Assembly (NCBI GenBank): GCA_041648305.1
Contig: JBAZPI010000001.1
Span: forward strand, 62,001 to 126,000
DNA length: 64,000 nucleotides
Source: JABILX01 sp041648305
GTDB lineage: Bacteria; Patescibacteriota; Gracilibacteria; UBA1369; LOWO2-01-FULL-3
Reading direction: 5' to 3'
Shown here: positions 16,044-24,491 of the stretch, piece by piece
Layout: each line of letters begins with the position of its first letter
Numbering within the stretch: the stretch's first letter is position 1
Made by a program: the position numbers and the translations under genes
Notes under the pieces: model-generated
Database searches by the model: none
Told to the model about the DNA's origin: nothing
What the model saw: only the letters and a program-made list of their open reading frames with translations

Positions 16044-17019
16044 AAATTTAAGTTTAAAAAATATTTGGCAAAGTTGGTTCAAATTCAAGAAAGGGAAGAA
16101 ATATACTCTTCGCCTTCACGAATTCCAGTACAATTTGGAAGAAAACCTACGCAAAATGTTTGTTGATCTGAACTTCGATCATTACCAGCATGGCGGATAT
16201 AAAAAATTCATAGTCAAAGATAACAAAAAGAGAGAAATCTCCGTATGCGAAATAAGAGACAGGGTTCTCCATAGATTGATTTACGAATACTTATGCGAAG
16301 TCTACGACAAGACCTTCGTTTTCGACGCATGGTCTTGCAGAAAAGGTAAAGGACTTCAAGGAGCAATAAAACGAACTCAAAAGTTCATGTGGACACACAA
16401 GAACGGATATGTTTGGAAGTCCGACATCAAGAAATTCTTCGACAACGTGAACAAGAAAAAATTGAAAGAAACCTTAAGCCGCAGGATCAAAGACGAAAAA
16501 ACATTCAAACTTTTATGCGTGATAATAGATAGTTTTCATTCAGACTCATGCGCCAATAAAGGCATTCCGATAGGGAATCTCACCAGTCAGATATTTTCAA
16601 ATATTTATCTCAATGAGTTGGACAGATTTGTGAAATACAAGATCAAACCGAAAGCCTATCTGCGGTATGGCGATGATTTCATTTTGATGGAATCAAATTT
16701 GGAAAATCTCACTTCGATGAAACAACGAGTCGAATTGTTTATAAAAAATGTTTTGGACATGGAAATCAATCGCAAGAGCGAGGCGGTTATCAAAGCAAAA
16801 CACGGGTTAAAATTTCTCGGAGTAATTATTTATCCTAAAAGCCGAACCCTAAACAAAAGAAATGAAAACAAAATCTTAAAAAACTTAAATCCCAAAAATA
16901 CCCCAAGCTACCACGGAACCGTAAGCCAAAACGGCTCGCGAAAATTTCAAAAGAAATTTTCATGGCAAATACTGAAACTCATCCAAGAAACGCAAAATTT
17001 TATTCAATCTCCATCCTGA
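16021..17019 (+). CDS. DGR reverse transcriptase
   Basis: 332 aa (338 if the TTG six bases upstream were used). Motifs of a DGR-type RT are in order: KSDIKKFFDNVN (motif A Asp), GIPIGNLTSQIFSNIYLNELD region with the DGR-specific IGNLTSQ at about residue 180, and YLRYGDDFIL (catalytic YxDD as YGDD). It copies TR RNA with errors at adenines, and the cDNA replaces VR. No maturase or other domain follows, as expected for this class. The last 20 bp overlap the 3' end of nadC tail to tail. Start choice is uncertain because of the overlap with avd. Confidence 0.96.
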   Translation: MTGKIASINLSLKNIWQSWFKFKKGKKYTLRLHEFQYNLEENLRKMFVDLNFDHYQHGGYKKFIVKDNKKREISVCEIRDRVLHRLIYEYLCEVYDKTFVFDAWSCRKGKGLQGAIKRTQKFMWTHKNGYVWKSDIKKFFDNVNKKKLKETLSRRIKDEKTFKLLCVIIDSFHSDSCANKGIPIGNLTSQIFSNIYLNELDRFVKYKIKPKAYLRYGDDFILMESNLENLTSMKQRVELFIKNVLDMEINRKSEAVIKAKHGLKFLGVIIYPKSRTLNKRNENKILKNLNPKNTPSYHGTVSQNGSRKFQKKFSWQILKLIQETQNFIQSPS

Positions 17020-17971
17020 AATCCAACCCCCTGCTTCCCATCGTCAAGCACCCCATTGAAATAATATCAACACCTGTTTTCGCATATTCAACCAGATTCT
17101 CTTCGCAAATCCCTCCTGAAGCCTCAAATAAAACATTATCATAAAATCCTTTGCTTTTCGCCACTTTCAAAACCTCCTCAATCTCCCCAGACTTCATATT
17201 ATCAAACATGATACACGCCGGAGCCTCAATTCCTCCGCTGGAAACAAACGAAGACAGAGCCTCTGCGGCCTTCAAGGCACCTTCCTTGTCCTCAACCTCA
17301 ATCTCAATAAAACGCGCCTGAACGCCACTTTCTGATATATTTTTGATAGCGGTAGTGAATGATCCGCCCAGTAGCGCCAGATGATTATCTTTCACCAAAA
17401 TAGCGTCGCTCAAATTCAGCCTGTGAGTCCCACCACCGCCAATCACAACAGCTTTTTTATCAAGTAATCCCCAAAGAGTTTTGCGCGTCGGGGTAATCAA
17501 AACACCCAGCCCCTCCTTACGCAAAATTTCGCACAAGTGCGTGGTATAAGTCGCAACTCCACTCATCCTCATTAGTAAATTCAAAACAACTCTCTCAACA
17601 GCTAAAACGTCCCGCGCAGCGCCCTCGATAACCAAAACTTTGTCTCCCTTGCAAACTTTTTCCCCATCCTTTTTCAGCCCTTCAACCTTAAGCGCAGACA
17701 GCCTGGGCCTAAATCTGGGGTCGCTTTCAACCAAAAAATACATTATCTCCTCAAGTCCGGCCACAATCCCATCATCACCAGCCACAACAGTCGCTTTAGC
17801 GACAACATCTTCCCCCAAAACGCTCTCGGTGGTTATATCTCCATTTGGGGCTAGATCCTTTTCCAACTCCAGAAAAGTATATCGAAAAACCCACTGCTTA
17901 TAGTCCCCCTTGTGTACATTCAAAAAATCCTTGGCATTGTGAGTCAGATTTTTTAAGGCATTTCTATCCAT
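17000..17971 (-). CDS. nadC: Nicotinate-nucleotide pyrophosphorylase (quinolinate phosphoribosyltransferase)
   Basis: Converts quinolinate and PRPP to nicotinate mononucleotide in NAD synthesis. 323 aa, slightly longer than the usual 280-300 because of an N-terminal extension of about 35 residues. Diagnostic motifs are LAPNGDITTESVLG, ITPTRKTLWGLLDKKAV (the TRKT substrate loop), GGGGTHRLNLSDAILVKDNH and the C-terminal EASGGI strand. An AAAGGA ribosome-binding site precedes the ATG. nadA and nadB are not in the window, so quinolinate synthesis cannot be judged. It follows the 17990-18520 gene on the same strand. Confidence 0.95.
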   Translation of the reverse strand: MDRNALKNLTHNAKDFLNVHKGDYKQWVFRYTFLELEKDLAPNGDITTESVLGEDVVAKATVVAGDDGIVAGLEEIMYFLVESDPRFRPRLSALKVEGLKKDGEKVCKGDKVLVIEGAARDVLAVERVVLNLLMRMSGVATYTTHLCEILRKEGLGVLITPTRKTLWGLLDKKAVVIGGGGTHRLNLSDAILVKDNHLALLGGSFTTAIKNISESGVQARFIEIEVEDKEGALKAAEALSSFVSSGGIEAPACIMFDNMKSGEIEEVLKVAKSKGFYDNVLFEASGGICEENLVEYAKTGVDIISMGCLTMGSRGLDFRMEIE

Positions 17972-17989
17972 ATATTCCTTTAGACCTCT

Positions 17990-18520
17990 TTACATAACCC
18001 CATGAACGAATCGAAGCCAAAGCGTCTTCACCATATCAATTGTAGCCTTGGCAAGCGCAAGAAGTAGAGTCTTTAAGTCTCTAATTTTCTTTACAATATT
18101 ATTCAGCTCGAAAGCATTCATACTTCCGGGACGTCTTATGATCCTCGTTGCTCGTTTATTTAAATACTTAATTTCCTTTTCGATTTCTTTTTTAATTTGC
18201 TTAAACATAACTTCCTGAGAAGGAGCCTCCGCCAAAAGTTTCGCCCTAATTTGCGCAGGGGTTAGATTTGCATATTTACCACCACCTTTTCCCCCTGTAG
18301 CGCCGTCTCCCTTCCGTTCTGACTGTTCCTTCATTACCTCAGAAACCTCTCCCTGTATCTCGGCTGATTCACCAAGATCGATATACTCAGCAGCTTTAGA
18401 AGAAGTATTCTCAAAAGTTTGCTTAGGCAAATTTGATACTCTTTCTCCCTTTTGTTGCTGATGCAAGGATTCAGGAGAATGAGTTGGGTTTTCCGGTGTT
18501 GTTTGTGTACTTTTATCCAT
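17990..18520 (-). CDS. Hypothetical protein with disordered N-terminus and basic helical C-terminus
   Basis: About 176 aa. The first 60 residues are rich in Ser, Thr, Gln and Pro and probably disordered. A Gly/Lys linker follows, then a strongly basic helical region (residues about 95-170, with IKKEIEKEIKYLNKRATRII). The end (MVKTLWLRFVHGVM) is hydrophobic and could lie on a membrane. No family recognised. The ATG at 18520 is preceded by GAGGAG at good spacing, which overrules the longer frame from 18535. A TATAAT lies just before the ribosome site. Possibly cotranscribed with nadC, 18 nt downstream. Confidence 0.7.
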   Translation of the reverse strand: MDKSTQTTPENPTHSPESLHQQQKGERVSNLPKQTFENTSSKAAEYIDLGESAEIQGEVSEVMKEQSERKGDGATGGKGGGKYANLTPAQIRAKLLAEAPSQEVMFKQIKKEIEKEIKYLNKRATRIIRRPGSMNAFELNNIVKKIRDLKTLLLALAKATIDMVKTLWLRFVHGVM

Positions 18521-18572
18521 ATTTACTCCTCTCAATTATAGCTTAAAATTTGTAAAAAAGCAAAAGTTCATA

Positions 18573-18578
18573 TAAAAT
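18573..18578 (+). promoter_or_regulatory. -10 element of valS
   Basis: TAAAAT (within TATAAAAT) ends 7 nt before the valS ATG at 18586, with no Shine-Dalgarno between. This fits a leaderless transcript. Confidence 0.45.
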
Positions 18579-18585
18579 TCACAAC

Positions 18586-21201
18586 ATGAAAAAAGATTTA
18601 CCGAAAGCTTACGAAGCGGGAAAACACGAAAACAAAATCTACAAAAAATGGGAAGATTCGGGTTTATTCACTCCAAAAATCGATAAAAAGAAACGCCCAT
18701 TCGTTATTTCGATGCCACCGCCGAACGCGACCGGCCAATTACACCTTGGTCACGCGATGATGTTGGCCCTGGAAGATATAATGATAAGATTTCACAGGAT
18801 GAATGGCGACCCCTCTCTTTGGCTACCAGGAACCGATCATGCTGCGATCGCGACCCAGAACAAAGTCGAGCAGCTTTTGGCGAAAAAAGGGATTTCCCGC
18901 CACGATCTTGGCAGGGAAAAATTTCTGCACGAAGTTAGAGAATACGTCGCGGACTCGAGAGATACGATCCGAAATCAAATTCGTAAAATGGGAAGCTCCT
19001 GCGACTGGACTCGCGAACGATACACACTCGACGAAGGACTGTCGGAAATTGTAGCCACAGTTTTTGAAAAAATGTACAAGGACGGCTTGATATACAGGGG
19101 AGACAGAATAGTTAACTGGTGTCCGCGCTGTCATTCAACTCTCGCGGATGACGAGGTCGATTATAAGGAGGAGAAGGCAAAATTATACTGGATTAAATAC
19201 GGCCCTTTCACTCTTGCCACGACAAGACCCGAAACGAAGCTAGGGGATACTGCGGTCGCAGTCCACCCAAAAGACAAAAGATACAAACATATGATAGGCA
19301 AAAAATACATGATCCCCGGAGTATTGGGTGAATTCGAAGTGGTTGTTGTTGCCGATGAAGCGGTCGATATGGAATTCGGTTCCGGAGCAATAAAGGTCAC
19401 CCCAGCCCACAGTTTCGCGGACTTCGAAATCGCGCAAAGACACAATCTTCCTGTTAAAAAAGTTATCGATGAAGACGGGAGAATGATGGAGAACTGCGGT
19501 AAATACGCCGGAATGACAACCAAAGAATGCAGAAAAGCGATCCTCGAAGATATGGAGAAAATGGGCATACTTCTGAAAGTTGAGGACTACGATCACAAAT
19601 TATCAGTTTGTTATCGATGCGGAACTTCCATAGAACCGCTAACTTCAAAACAGTGGTTTGTTGACGTAAACAAACGCCTAAAGTGCCTCGGCAACAAATC
19701 GCTCAAAGAAAAATCAATTGAAGTTGTCAAAAAAGGCGAAATCAAAATAATTCCTTCAAGGTTTAATAAAACTTACTTCCATTGGATGGAAAATTTAAGA
19801 GATTGGTGCATATCAAGACAGATCTGGTGGGGACATAGAATTCCTGTTTGGTATTGCAAAAAATGCGGTGAAGTTTTAGTCGGCGCAAAACCGCAAACAA
19901 AATGCCGCAAATGCAACTCTAAAGAATTCAAACAAGATCCGGACACGCTGGATACATGGTTTTCATCCGGCCTCTGGACTTTTTCAACTTTAAACTGGCC
20001 GAACGGCGAAGATTTCAAATACTTCCATCCGACAAGCGTTCTTGAAACCGGCTATGACATTCTCTTTTTCTGGGTGGCAAGAATGATCTTGATGACGACA
20101 TACACGACAGGCCAAGTTCCATTCGAAAATGTCTATCTTCACGGACTTATACGCGACAAAAACGGGGAAAAAATGAGTAAATCAAAGCCGGAAACATGCA
20201 TTGATCCATTGGACATGATTGATAAATACGGAACCGATGCGGTCAGATTAAGCTTGGTAATGGGAAGCACAGCAGGCAACGACATCCGTCTTTACGAAGA
20301 AAAAATCGCCGGTTATAGAAACTTCATTAATAAAATTTGGAACTCATCCAGGTTCGTTTTGATGAATCTGGAAAAAGAAGATTTGGGAATTGAATTCAAG
20401 CCGGACATGTTGAAATCATTGGCGGACAAATGGATAGTTTCCAGGTTAAACAACCTCATAAAAGATGCAACTAAGGGGATTGAAACGTTCAGATTTGGAG
20501 ACGCAGGAATGAAAATCTACGACTTCTTTTGGACTGAATTCTGCGACTGGTATTTGGAAATATCCAAAGGCGAACTCAAAAATCCGGCAGTACTAAAACA
20601 CGTGTTAGAAACTGTCCTGATCCTTCTTCATCCATTCACACCGTTCATCACAGAAGTAATCTGGGCAAATCTCGGCAAAAAAACACTTCTCCTAGGAGAA
20701 AAATGGCCGAAATTCGAGAAGGACTCTTCTTTCCCAGAAGACGAGAAATCGATGACAAGAGTGCTGGACGTAGTCTCAGCAATCAGAAGTGCGCGTGCCG
20801 AATACAAAGTAGAACCGATCAAGAAAATCAAGGCGGCAATTTACTCGAAATTTCACAAGGATTTAGAAGCGCAAAGAGAACCGATCATGAGATTGGCTCG
20901 TCTCGATGAATTGGAAATTAGCAACAAAGGCAAACGCCTTCCAAAATCTAAGTCAATAATTCTCCCTCAAATCGAAATTTATTTGCCACTACAAGAAATG
21001 ATCGACACAGAAAAAGAAAAATTAAGGTTGGCGAAAGAAATTCACCTCCTCACAGAATCCATAGAAAAGCTGGAATTGAAACTTTCAAACAAAGGGTTCG
21101 TAAATAACGCTCCGCGCGAACTGGTCGACAGAGAAAAAATCAAACTTGAGGAAGCTCGCAGCAACTTAAATAAGCTGAAAAAAGAAGAAAGTCTCCTTTA
21201 A
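18586..21201 (+). CDS. valS: Valyl-tRNA synthetase
   Basis: Class I synthetase charging tRNA-Val, 871 aa, a normal bacterial length. The HIGH signature is in PPPNATGQLHLGHAMM (residues about 45-60) and the KMSKS loop is GEKMSKSKPETCID. A CP1 editing domain lies between (with TTRPETKLGDTAVAVHP). A zinc-knuckle-like CKKCGEV / KCRKCNS pair sits before the second half of the Rossmann fold. The C-terminus has the coiled-coil tRNA-binding arm (about 800-870). A TAAAAT hexamer lies 7 nt before the ATG. Divergent from the 17990-18520 gene, 65 nt away. Confidence 0.97.
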   Translation: MKKDLPKAYEAGKHENKIYKKWEDSGLFTPKIDKKKRPFVISMPPPNATGQLHLGHAMMLALEDIMIRFHRMNGDPSLWLPGTDHAAIATQNKVEQLLAKKGISRHDLGREKFLHEVREYVADSRDTIRNQIRKMGSSCDWTRERYTLDEGLSEIVATVFEKMYKDGLIYRGDRIVNWCPRCHSTLADDEVDYKEEKAKLYWIKYGPFTLATTRPETKLGDTAVAVHPKDKRYKHMIGKKYMIPGVLGEFEVVVVADEAVDMEFGSGAIKVTPAHSFADFEIAQRHNLPVKKVIDEDGRMMENCGKYAGMTTKECRKAILEDMEKMGILLKVEDYDHKLSVCYRCGTSIEPLTSKQWFVDVNKRLKCLGNKSLKEKSIEVVKKGEIKIIPSRFNKTYFHWMENLRDWCISRQIWWGHRIPVWYCKKCGEVLVGAKPQTKCRKCNSKEFKQDPDTLDTWFSSGLWTFSTLNWPNGEDFKYFHPTSVLETGYDILFFWVARMILMTTYTTGQVPFENVYLHGLIRDKNGEKMSKSKPETCIDPLDMIDKYGTDAVRLSLVMGSTAGNDIRLYEEKIAGYRNFINKIWNSSRFVLMNLEKEDLGIEFKPDMLKSLADKWIVSRLNNLIKDATKGIETFRFGDAGMKIYDFFWTEFCDWYLEISKGELKNPAVLKHVLETVLILLHPFTPFITEVIWANLGKKTLLLGEKWPKFEKDSSFPEDEKSMTRVLDVVSAIRSARAEYKVEPIKKIKAAIYSKFHKDLEAQREPIMRLARLDELEISNKGKRLPKSKSIILPQIEIYLPLQEMIDTEKEKLRLAKEIHLLTESIEKLELKLSNKGFVNNAPRELVDREKIKLEEARSNLNKLKKEESLL

Positions 21202-21215
21202 AAATTGTCTGATTT

Positions 21216-21230
21216 AGGGTATAATACCCT
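21216..21230. promoter_or_regulatory. Palindromic promoter element AGGGTATAATACCCT
   Basis: A perfect 15-nt dyad (central A) with a consensus -10, TATAAT, at 21220-21225, placed 19 nt before the ATG at 21245. A protein binding the dyad would block the -10, so it may be an operator. It could also be a chance palindrome. Confidence 0.45.
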
Positions 21231-21244
21231 GAAAAGCAAAACGT

Positions 21245-22168
21245 ATGGAAGAAGCATTTTTCAGACAAATCAGACGAAACATAGAAGCCCTCATAGTTGA
21301 TGGAGAACTTACCGAAGCGTACATAAAATGCAAAGAAATACTAGAAAAACACCCAAATCAAAAGGGGATAATTGATTTAAAAAAAGAAATAGAAAAAAGA
21401 ATGATTGCCGAAAATCAAGAGATTGTAAAAGCAGGTATTAAAGAAGTGGAAGAGCTAAACAAGAAAAACAACAAAGAACAAGCTTTAAAAAAACTAAAAG
21501 AACTTTTGAACCTCTCTCCCAACAACGAAAGCCTGAAAAGGATGTATCTGAAAATCCAAAAAAGATATAAGAACGAATTAGATAAGGCCCAGGAAGTCTT
21601 TTTAAATCGCAAAACCGAAGAACTGAAAAAACTGATGGACACCGACGATATGACGAAGCTGCTTCAAGTACTGCAAACATTTTCCAGGGAATACCGAGAC
21701 AACAAAGAAATCCAAGCGTTAGCCAAAAGTTATAGAGAAAAAATCGTAGAGAAAGAAATAAGAAAAAAAGAAGAACTCCTAAGCTCGACGAAATTCGATG
21801 ACATAGACGGATTTCTGAATGACCTAAAAAAGATAGATGAAAGCTCGAGCGCAATAAAAAATGTAGAGGCTTACATCCGCAAAAGAAAAATGGGGAACCA
21901 AGTTGAGAACGTAGAAGAATTTATATTCTCAAGCGAAGATAATTTGATAACTCTAATGAAACTCAAGAAATACGAAGAAGCGGTAATCGTAGCAAACGAA
22001 ATTTTAAAAACATCTCCTGAAAATAACAACGTAAAAAGAATTTTAGAAAAGGCAAAAAGAAAAGCCTTTTTCCTCAATCAGAAAGAGACAGTTCGCAGAA
22101 TATTTCAGAAACTCCCGGCTCTGAAAGCGGAATACAAAAAGAACAAAGCGGGCTTTATTAGCCTTTGA
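21245..22168 (+). CDS. Helical TPR-like/coiled-coil protein
   Basis: 307 aa, almost entirely helical, very rich in Lys and Glu, with no signal peptide or membrane segment. Helix pairs resemble tetratricopeptide units: residues 10-40 (GELTEAYIKCKEILEKHPNQ), 72-105 (EQALKKLKELLNLSPNN) and 240-270 (KKYEEAVIVANEILKTSPENN). The middle is predicted coiled coil. It is probably a scaffold or interaction protein; no enzymatic motif is seen. The 3' end overlaps the convergent sigma-region-4 gene by 11 bp. Confidence 0.75.
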   Translation: MEEAFFRQIRRNIEALIVDGELTEAYIKCKEILEKHPNQKGIIDLKKEIEKRMIAENQEIVKAGIKEVEELNKKNNKEQALKKLKELLNLSPNNESLKRMYLKIQKRYKNELDKAQEVFLNRKTEELKKLMDTDDMTKLLQVLQTFSREYRDNKEIQALAKSYREKIVEKEIRKKEELLSSTKFDDIDGFLNDLKKIDESSSAIKNVEAYIRKRKMGNQVENVEEFIFSSEDNLITLMKLKKYEEAVIVANEILKTSPENNNVKRILEKAKRKAFFLNQKETVRRIFQKLPALKAEYKKNKAGFISL

Positions 22169-23237
22169 GCTTGTAAACTTTTCTACCGACTCTGACAAAC
22201 TTCGGATTATTTTTTAGAGCAAGGACTATAGTGATTTCTTTGACTTGTCTTTTTTTCAACACATCCCTAATAATCTGGTCCTGAGACATTTCACCCTTCT
22301 CTTTAAGAATCTTATAAATAACTTCAGCTACAGTTCCTTTCTCATAACCCCACTCCTTAAGGGCGTAAATCCCGCGACCGATAAGAATGAATTGAGGATG
22401 GCGTATAAGCTCATTGTGGACCGCCTGAACATTCACCCTCTTGCTGTCGAAATTCTTGCCGGAAATTCTCTCCGCAATATCAACAAAATGCATTGGTGTT
22501 TTGTCAGAGGTCAACACAAACGAAATTTTGTCTCTGAGAGTTCTTGGATGGATATGGCGCCATTCATAAAGACCAACTTTATCTTGATCAAGAACTTTCA
22601 CCCTTTTATCAATATCCATCAAGGACTTAAACGTTTTGTCGCCAAGTTGGAAGTCCTTCAAAACCTTATCCAAGTCTCTTTCCAGTCGATGAATCGGTCT
22701 CGTATCCCCATACTTTCTGAGTTGATTCACGGCCTTAGAAGCAGCATGCTTCAATGAATAGTCGGAAATATTCTTTCTTCGGACATAAGGATTGAAATCG
22801 ATTGTGTTCCCAATACACTCAAGATCGTCATGCAAAAACAAAGCCAGCCTTATAGCGTTCACATCGACTTTGGCTTCAGCAATGGGGAGAACAGCCATCA
22901 ATTTTGAAATTAAAATATCTTCCCTAATAATTCCACCTGATTCCTCAATAAAATGATTTGAAATAGCATGAATGTGCGTAAGAGCGGTGTTAAACACGTT
23001 CCTTCTCATCTTTGATAAAGCGTTCTTTTCAATTTGTCTAATCCTTTCGCGAGTCACCGAAAAATCTCTGCCGATTTCCTCCAATGTGTGCTTGCGAGTG
23101 CTGTTTAGATTGAATCTTTTGACAATTACGACCTTCTCTTTTTCGGAAAGAAGAAGCAAAAGATTCTTAACGATACCGTCAAGTTCAAGGAGGGTAGCGA
23201 CAAGATCGCCAGTCTGCGGAGTGGTTGTTGTTTGCAT
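22158..23237 (-). CDS. Sigma-70 region 4 / HARE-type winged-helix fusion protein (paralog 2)
   Basis: 359 aa, clear paralog of the 11703-12749 product over its whole length. It has sigma region 4 at about residues 25-85 (FSVTRERIRQIEKNALSKMRR). A middle helical part follows, then winged-helix modules at about 235-355 (TPMHFVDIAERISGKNFDSK, then IRHPQFILIGRGIYALKEWGY). No region 2. The C-terminal 120 residues are the most similar part between the two copies, including ALKEWGY and KKRQVK. Upstream on the minus strand TATAAT lies about 30-35 nt before the ATG, so this gene seems to have a leader. Confidence 0.85.
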   Translation of the reverse strand: MQTTTTPQTGDLVATLLELDGIVKNLLLLLSEKEKVVIVKRFNLNSTRKHTLEEIGRDFSVTRERIRQIEKNALSKMRRNVFNTALTHIHAISNHFIEESGGIIREDILISKLMAVLPIAEAKVDVNAIRLALFLHDDLECIGNTIDFNPYVRRKNISDYSLKHAASKAVNQLRKYGDTRPIHRLERDLDKVLKDFQLGDKTFKSLMDIDKRVKVLDQDKVGLYEWRHIHPRTLRDKISFVLTSDKTPMHFVDIAERISGKNFDSKRVNVQAVHNELIRHPQFILIGRGIYALKEWGYEKGTVAEVIYKILKEKGEMSQDQIIRDVLKKRQVKEITIVLALKNNPKFVRVGRKVYKLKG

Positions 23238-23354
23238 AAGAATGAGGGTAAGAGGGTTATTTGCTACGTCGAATTATAAAAACACTTTGCCTATTTGGCA
23301 AAGAAATCGTCTTATTCGAATTTACAAAAACGAACGTTGTTTTGAAACTCCAAA

Positions 23355-24164
23355 TTATTCCAAGATGTATCCCGCACACGGAACTGTTTTTATAAGTTCA
23401 AATTCAATAAAATCTTTTAATTTCTTTCGCAGCCTGCTCATATGGACGTCGACAGTATCCGTTGAAGCCAGTAAATTCTTGCCCCATATAAACTCAAACA
23501 GATCCAATTTTGAAACAATTTTTCCCTTCTGCGAAAAAAGAAATTTCATTATAAAAAATTCTTTATTCACTAGTTTTAAAAAGGATCGATCATTTATATG
23601 CAAAATCCTCGTGGTGGGGTCCAATCTGAATTTAATTCCGTTAACTTCTAGTTTTTGAGAATTATCAAAGTCGATAGAAGTCGTTTTTTCAAAAATGCCG
23701 GCAATATTTCTGAAAGCAAAAGGCGCTAAAAAAATAGGAGCCTTTACGGACTCCTTGAACACATTCAGCATTTCAATATCAACTCTGTCGATCAATAGAA
23801 AAATATTTTTACCGGGAACAAGATTTCTCAAATGCAGACAAAAATTGACATGTTGCTCCGTAGGAGCGGTCATCCGCACAAAGAACCCGTCGTGATAAAT
23901 AAAATCGTAGCTATCCAAAATGGAAAAATTCGTTTTATATATGAGCGTTTTCAAATTGGTTGAGTTCAATCCCTTTTGAACACTTTGCGCGGTCAAATAA
24001 TTTGAAGTTATAATCGCAGATAACATAGGCTCGAATTCTGGGGGTGAAACTACCGAATTGCAACACCCTTTAGCGCCCATACGCATCAAAGTGTTCGAAT
24101 TCAAGGAGAGACCCAAGTAAATAGAAGTAAATAAAAGTGTTGTTGAATTAAATACAACAGGCAT
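23355..24164 (-). CDS. OmpR-type winged-helix regulator with degenerate receiver
   Basis: 269 aa. The C-terminal 95 residues are an OmpR/PhoB-type DNA-binding domain (NKEFFIMKFLFSQKGKIVSK, TVDVHMSRLRKKL, then VPCAGYILE). The part at about 47-165 has the length and strand-helix rhythm of a receiver domain, but no clear phospho-acceptor Asp in the expected place, so it is probably not phosphorylated in the usual way. No histidine kinase is nearby. The start is uncertain: the ATG at 24164 has TATAGT 4 nt upstream, while the receiver-like fold begins at the Met at 24026. Confidence 0.75.
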   Translation of the reverse strand: MPVVFNSTTLLFTSIYLGLSLNSNTLMRMGAKGCCNSVVSPPEFEPMLSAIITSNYLTAQSVQKGLNSTNLKTLIYKTNFSILDSYDFIYHDGFFVRMTAPTEQHVNFCLHLRNLVPGKNIFLLIDRVDIEMLNVFKESVKAPIFLAPFAFRNIAGIFEKTTSIDFDNSQKLEVNGIKFRLDPTTRILHINDRSFLKLVNKEFFIMKFLFSQKGKIVSKLDLFEFIWGKNLLASTDTVDVHMSRLRKKLKDFIEFELIKTVPCAGYILE

Positions 24165-24202
24165 ATAAACTATACGATGTCACTTGGAAATCTAATTTAT
24201 CC

Positions 24203-24208
24203 TATAAA
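24203..24208 (+). promoter_or_regulatory. -10 element of the DUF3467 gene
   Basis: TATAAA ends 9 nt before the ATG at 24218; no Shine-Dalgarno is present. It predicts a transcript with almost no leader. Confidence 0.4.
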
Positions 24209-24217
24209 AAAACAATT

Positions 24218-24478
24218 ATGGCAGAAGATTCAAAAAAACAGTATTTGGTGAAAATCACGGAAGACGTTGAGAACGGTAGTTTCGTTAATGCGATTTCGGT
24301 TCATTTCAACGGGAACGAATGCGTGCTGGACATGGGATATACTCTACCAAACGCAGAGAAACCAACAATCAAAATTGTAAGCAGGTTGAATATGACGCAC
24401 AGAACCGCAGAATCTTTTCTCAAGGTGCTCTCAAACGCGCTTTTGGATTTCAAAAACAAGAACAAAACAGAAAAATAA
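24218..24478 (+). CDS. DUF3467 family protein
   Basis: 86 aa. The pattern FVNAISVHFNGNECVLDMGY, then IVSRLNMTHRTAESFLKVL matches the small DUF3467 family, widespread in bacteria and frequent in Patescibacteria. The function of the family is not established. It is a soluble alpha/beta protein. It lies 13 nt before the glycyl-tRNA synthetase gene on the same strand and is likely its operon partner; the link may only be genomic. Confidence 0.8.
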   Translation: MAEDSKKQYLVKITEDVENGSFVNAISVHFNGNECVLDMGYTLPNAEKPTIKIVSRLNMTHRTAESFLKVLSNALLDFKNKNKTEK

Positions 24479-24491
24479 CTCAATAACTCTC

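Noticed and set aside
13171..17019. HNH endonuclease as part of the DGR
   Set aside because: It points away from the DGR, is separated by 340 nt with its own signals, and HNH genes of this type occur throughout CPR genomes without DGRs.
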